Source of the DNA: Miltoncostaea sp963762825
GTDB taxonomy: Bacteria; Actinomycetota; Thermoleophilia; Miltoncostaeales; Miltoncostaeaceae
Direction of reading: 5' to 3'
Length of the DNA: 64,000 bases
Assembly (NCBI GenBank): GCA_963762825.1
Contig: CAVXLZ010000001.1
Span: 682,001 to 746,000, forward strand
Position 1 is the first letter of the stretch; each line of letters begins with the position of its first letter. The notes beneath the pieces are model-generated. The model worked only from the letters and a program-made list of their open reading frames with translations, searched no databases and had not been told where the DNA came from. Of this stretch, positions 60,824 through 64,000 are shown one piece after another. The position numbers were made by a program, and so were the translations under genes.

Positions 60824-61651
60824 ATGCCGAACCGCCAGTTCACGCGCGTCGTGTGCGGCATCGATGGCACGCGCGAGGGGTTCGAGGCCGCGCGGCAGGC
60901 GGCACGGATCACCTCGCCGGACGGGCGCTTGGTGCTGGTCGCGGTGACCGACTATCTGCGTGCGATCTCCGGTCGGTGGGGCCCCGAGCTGGTCCCCTGG
61001 GACCTGGTCGAGATGCCGGGGAGGAACCTCGACGCGCTGAATGCCGCCCTGCGAGCACGCGCCGAGGAATCGCTGGCGTGGGCCGAGCGTCAGGTGGGTG
61101 ACGCTCTTCGAGTGCAGACACTGGTCGTCAGCGCCCGCGTGCCCGAGGCGCTCCGCGACGCGGCAGAACGGGAGGACGCTCAGTTGATCGCGGTCGGAGC
61201 CCACGGTGGCCGCCGGGTCGTGGGCGCGGCCCTGGGCCGCGTGGCCACGATGCTCCTCCACGACTCCCCGGCCTCCGTCCTGCTGGCCCGCAGGCCGTTC
61301 GATCCCTGTCGCTTTCCCGCGAGGGTCGTGGTGGGCTTCGACGGCTCCGACGCCGGTCTGCGCGCCCGCGATGTCGCCGTGAGCCTCTGCGAGGTGTCGG
61401 GAGGCAGCCTCACCCTGGTCGTCGCAGCCCACGATGAGCAGATCGAGGCAGCCGCGCTCGCAGCCGAGGCCGCCCCCCACGCGGTGAGGGTGGACCAGCG
61501 ACGCCCGGTCGAGGCGCTCGTCGAGGCCGCCGCCGCGGCCGACCTCCTCGTCGTCGGCTCGCGCGGGATGAGCGGCCTTCGCGCGCTCGGCAGCGTGAGC
61601 GAGCGGGTCGCCCACCTCTGCGCGTCGTCAGTGCTCGTCGTTCGCTCCTGA
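60824..61651 (+). CDS. Tandem universal stress protein (UspA x2)
   Basis: The 275 residues contain two Usp domains: FTRVVCGIDGTREGFEAARQ to VATMLLHDSPASVLLARR, and FPARVVVGFDGSDAGLRARD to VSERVAHLCASSVLVVRS. The second has the ATP-binding GSRGMSGLRALGSVSERV (GxxGxxG..GSxS); the first has GAHGGRRVVGAALGRVAT, partly changed. Tandem Usp proteins bind ATP and are induced by starvation or oxygen stress. GGAGGG precedes the ATG. It is followed 8 nt later by the P-type ATPase. Confidence 0.92.
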   Translation: MPNRQFTRVVCGIDGTREGFEAARQAARITSPDGRLVLVAVTDYLRAISGRWGPELVPWDLVEMPGRNLDALNAALRARAEESLAWAERQVGDALRVQTLVVSARVPEALRDAAEREDAQLIAVGAHGGRRVVGAALGRVATMLLHDSPASVLLARRPFDPCRFPARVVVGFDGSDAGLRARDVAVSLCEVSGGSLTLVVAAHDEQIEAAALAAEAAPHAVRVDQRRPVEALVEAAAAADLLVVGSRGMSGLRALGSVSERVAHLCASSVLVVRS

Positions 61652-61659
61652 CGCGACCG

Positions 61660-64000
61660 ATGACCGCGCCGGCGACCACCCACCGGCATCCGCGAGGCGT
61701 GCAGGAGCTCCATCACCTACCGGTCCACGAGGTCGTGTTGCTCCTCGAGTCGGATCCCGAGTACGGACTCGAGGACGCGGAGGTCGCGCCGAGGCAGGAC
61801 CGCTTCGGCCCCAACGTCCTCCCGCGCGGGCGACGCCCCGGTCCGCTTGCGCGCCTCGCTCTGCAGTTCCGCAACCCGCTCATCTACATCCTCGTCGCGG
61901 CTGGAACGGTCACGGCACTGATCGGCGGACGTGTCAACGCGAGCGTCATATTCGGCGTCGTCATCATCAACGCCGCGATCGGATTCATCCAGGAGTCGCG
62001 CGCCGAGCAGGCGCTGGAGTCCCTGGTGCGGATGGCCCGCACCAGGGCGACGGTGGTGCGGAGCGGCCGGCGGCTCTCCGTCGATTCACGGGAGCTGGTT
62101 CCCGGAGATCTCGTGCTGCTCGAATCGGGCGACAGGGTTCCCGCCGACCTGCGCCTGGTCTCGGCGCGCGAGCTGCGCGCGGACGAGTCGGCACTCACCG
62201 GCGAGTCGTTGCCGGTGAGCAAGTCGGATCGGACCATGCCGCACGAGACGGTCGTGGCCGATCGCGAGAACCTCGCCTTCTCCGGCACCCTCGTGAGCGG
62301 CGGCAGGGGGGCGGGCATCGTCATGAGCACGGCGGGCGACACGGAGCTCGGCCGCATCCATCGCCTGGTGGGCGAGGCCCATGCCCTGGAGACGCCCCTC
62401 ACGCGACAGATCGCGGGCTTCAGCAGGATCATCAGCGTTGTCATCGCGATCCTCGCGGCCTTCACGTTCGCCGTCGGAGTTGCCCGTGGAGAGCCGGCGT
62501 CCGAGATGTTCGTGGCCGCCGTCGCCCTGGCGGTCGGGGCGATTCCCGAGGGCCTCCCGGCGGCGGTGACGATCACCCTCGCCATCGGGGTGAGCCGCAT
62601 GGCCCGGCGCCGCGCGATCGTGCGCAAGCTGCCGGCGGTCGAGACGCTCGGGAGCACGACCGTCATCTGCAGCGACAAGACAGGGACCCTGACCGAGAAC
62701 CAGATGACCGTCCAGGCGGTCGTGGCAGGCGGCCGGCGCTTCTCGGTGGAGGGTGCCGGATACGCTCCGCGGGGGGCGATCCGTCACGCGGGCGCGGCCG
62801 TGGAGGCGGGGGCGTGGCCCGTGCTGATCGAGTGTCTGACCGCCGGCGCTCTCTGCAACGATGCCCGTCTGCGCGAGCGCGAGGGCCGGCACGAGGCGAC
62901 CGGCGACCCGACCGAAGCCGCGCTCCTGGTGGCCGCCCGCAAGGGCGGGCTCGACCCGGCGCTTCTCGCCTCGCGGCGGCCCCGCATCGACGCGATCCCC
63001 TTCGAGTCGGAGCATCAGTACATGGCCACGCTTCATTCGGGCCTACCGGGGAAGGCCCCGGTCGTCTACCTGAAGGGCGCCCCCGAGCGGGTGCTCTCCC
63101 GGTGCGGCGGGGCCCTCGGGCCCGACGGCGAGGAGGTTGCACTCGACCCGGCCGCGGCGCTCGCCGAGGCGGAGCAGCTGGCGGGCGAGGGCCTGCGGGT
63201 GCTCGCCGTTGCTCGCGTGCAGGCTCCGCACGAGACGAAGGTGCTCGAACGTGCCCTCGTGGAGGAGAACCTCACTCTCCTCGGCTTCGCGGCGATGCTC
63301 GACCCGCCTCGACCCGAGGCCGCAGAGGCGGTTGCCGCGTGCCGGGCCGCGGGGATAGCGGTGAAGATGATCACCGGGGATCACGTGGAGACCGCCCGGG
63401 CGATCGCCGGGCACCTGCGGATAGCGGGAGTCGAGGACGAGAGCGCGGAGCCCGAGGTTCTGAGCGGCGCGCAGCTCGCGGAGCTGTCCGGGCGGGAGCT
63501 CGAGGCGGCGGCCGAGAGGGCGAGTGTGTTCGCCCGCGTGGCACCCGAGCAGAAGCTGCGCCTCGTCGAGGCCTTCCAGGCGCGCGGGCACGTGGTGGCG
63601 ATGACCGGCGACGGAGTCAACGACGCCCCCGCGCTCAAGCGGGCCGACATCGGCGTGGCGATGGGCGTGGCCGGCACCGAAGTTGCCAAGGAGGCGGCGG
63701 ACGTGGTGCTCACCGACGACGACTTCGCCTCGATCGCGGCCGCGGTCGAGGAGGGGCGGCGAGTATTCGACAACCTGACCAAGTTCATCGTCTGGACCCT
63801 TCCCACGAACATGGGTGAGGGCCTCCTGATCTTGGCAGCGATCACCGCGGGCGCCACCCTTCCGATCCTGCCGGTGCAGATCCTCTGGATCAACATGACC
63901 ACGGCCGTCGCCCTGGGCCTGATGCTGGCCTTCGAGCCGAAGGAACCGGGCATCATGGCGCGCCCGCCGCGCGAGCCGGCCCGCCCGATTCTCAGCGGCG
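61660..64000 (+). CDS. P-type cation ATPase (P2-like), C-terminus beyond window
   Basis: Cation pump that forms a phospho-aspartate. About 780 residues are visible: N-terminal cation_ATPase_N segment (VQELHHLPVHEVVLLLESDP), helices 1-2, actuator TGES in ALTGESLPVSK, helix 4 as AVGAIPEGLPAAVTITLAI, phosphorylation site CSDKTGTLTENQM (Asp339), the nucleotide domain, TGDHVETARAIA, and the hinge MTGDGVNDAPALKRADIG. PEGLP in helix 4, in place of CPC, places it with Ca2+/Na+-type (P2) pumps, not heavy-metal pumps. The ion is unknown. Helices after the hinge continue past the edge. Confidence 0.93.
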   Translation, partial: MTAPATTHRHPRGVQELHHLPVHEVVLLLESDPEYGLEDAEVAPRQDRFGPNVLPRGRRPGPLARLALQFRNPLIYILVAAGTVTALIGGRVNASVIFGVVIINAAIGFIQESRAEQALESLVRMARTRATVVRSGRRLSVDSRELVPGDLVLLESGDRVPADLRLVSARELRADESALTGESLPVSKSDRTMPHETVVADRENLAFSGTLVSGGRGAGIVMSTAGDTELGRIHRLVGEAHALETPLTRQIAGFSRIISVVIAILAAFTFAVGVARGEPASEMFVAAVALAVGAIPEGLPAAVTITLAIGVSRMARRRAIVRKLPAVETLGSTTVICSDKTGTLTENQMTVQAVVAGGRRFSVEGAGYAPRGAIRHAGAAVEAGAWPVLIECLTAGALCNDARLREREGRHEATGDPTEAALLVAARKGGLDPALLASRRPRIDAIPFESEHQYMATLHSGLPGKAPVVYLKGAPERVLSRCGGALGPDGEEVALDPAAALAEAEQLAGEGLRVLAVARVQAPHETKVLERALVEENLTLLGFAAMLDPPRPEAAEAVAACRAAGIAVKMITGDHVETARAIAGHLRIAGVEDESAEPEVLSGAQLAELSGRELEAAAERASVFARVAPEQKLRLVEAFQARGHVVAMTGDGVNDAPALKRADIGVAMGVAGTEVAKEAADVVLTDDDFASIAAAVEEGRRVFDNLTKFIVWTLPTNMGEGLLILAAITAGATLPILPVQILWINMTTAVALGLMLAFEPKEPGIMARPPREPARPILSG

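Overview
The window is 64 kb of very GC-rich DNA with dense, short-spaced genes and many GTG starts. The gene set fits an aerobic, high-GC Actinomycetota, most likely Thermoleophilia (Solirubrobacterales-like or a neighbouring order). It has a predicted F420-type LLM oxidoreductase, LysM and YkuD cell-wall enzymes, exported collagen-like proteins with Gly-Pro-Ala repeats, pdxST, a yebC-ruvCAB neighbourhood, a fused SecD-SecF and a rel gene. The taxonomic placement is inference; no rRNA or tRNA gene was seen. No insertion sequence, prophage or CRISPR array was seen. No stretch of more than 300 bases lacks a gene; the longest is about 217 bases (32676-32892).

Layout. 1-3.1 kb (minus): topoisomerase IA (cut by the edge), a phosphofructokinase with pyrophosphate-type residues, a PAP2 phosphatase and a small protein. 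3.2-8.0 kb (plus): two L,D-transpeptidases around a secreted propeller-like protein and a methyltransferase, then an acetyltransferase. 8.1-10.8 kb: a large c-di-GMP sensor enzyme. 10.9-15.8 kb: a metal-dependent hydrolase, a TetR/MFS divergent pair with two palindromic operators, a CDF cation transporter and a LysM lytic transglycosylase. 15.8-22.7 kb: a membrane protein, an LLM oxidoreductase overlapping ligD, a lipoprotein, an RpiR regulator and pdxST. 22.7-26.9 kb: yebC, a collagen-like protein, ruvC-ruvA-ruvB and a CBS protein. 26.9-29.0 kb (minus): a GT4 glycosyltransferase coupled to a PAP2/Aur1-like membrane enzyme. 29.1-35.9 kb: yajC, secDF, a phasin-like protein and two tandem Glu/Pro-rich membrane-anchored proteins sharing an unrecognised C-terminal domain. 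36-43.3 kb: an ABC1 kinase, recJ, a collagen-like protein and rel. 43.4-51.9 kb: a LytR_C protein, hyuA-hyuB-metZ (minus), a secreted protein, and a zinc-ribbon/SPOR/SDR operon (minus). 52-59.6 kb: an XRE-like regulator, an epimerase, a DUF11 surface protein, an Asp23 protein, a desaturase, a DivIVA-like coiled coil and an ArsB/NhaD permease. 59.6-64 kb: a run of CBS, small membrane, HAMP-like, UspA and P-type ATPase genes; the ATPase is cut by the edge.

Two window-wide signals stand out. First, at least 15 genes carry a TANNNT -10 box only 6-9 nt before the start codon, which is leaderless architecture; at three junctions the TAG stop of the upstream gene is itself the first half of that box. 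Second, apparent frameshifts lie only in the half after about 33 kb: four in rel, three in the first Glu/Pro-rich gene, and single ones in the genes near 49.7, 50.7, 53.8 and 60.6 kb. Coding conservation resumes after each shift, so sequencing or assembly indels in G/C runs are the first explanation, ahead of gene decay. Several other genes lack a normal start codon where the ribosome-binding site points.

The best candidates for something undescribed are the Glu/Pro-rich pair beside secDF, the zinc-ribbon/SPOR/SDR operon, the GT4-PAP2 pair and the hyuA-hyuB-metZ operon. None can be called a new system from sequence alone.
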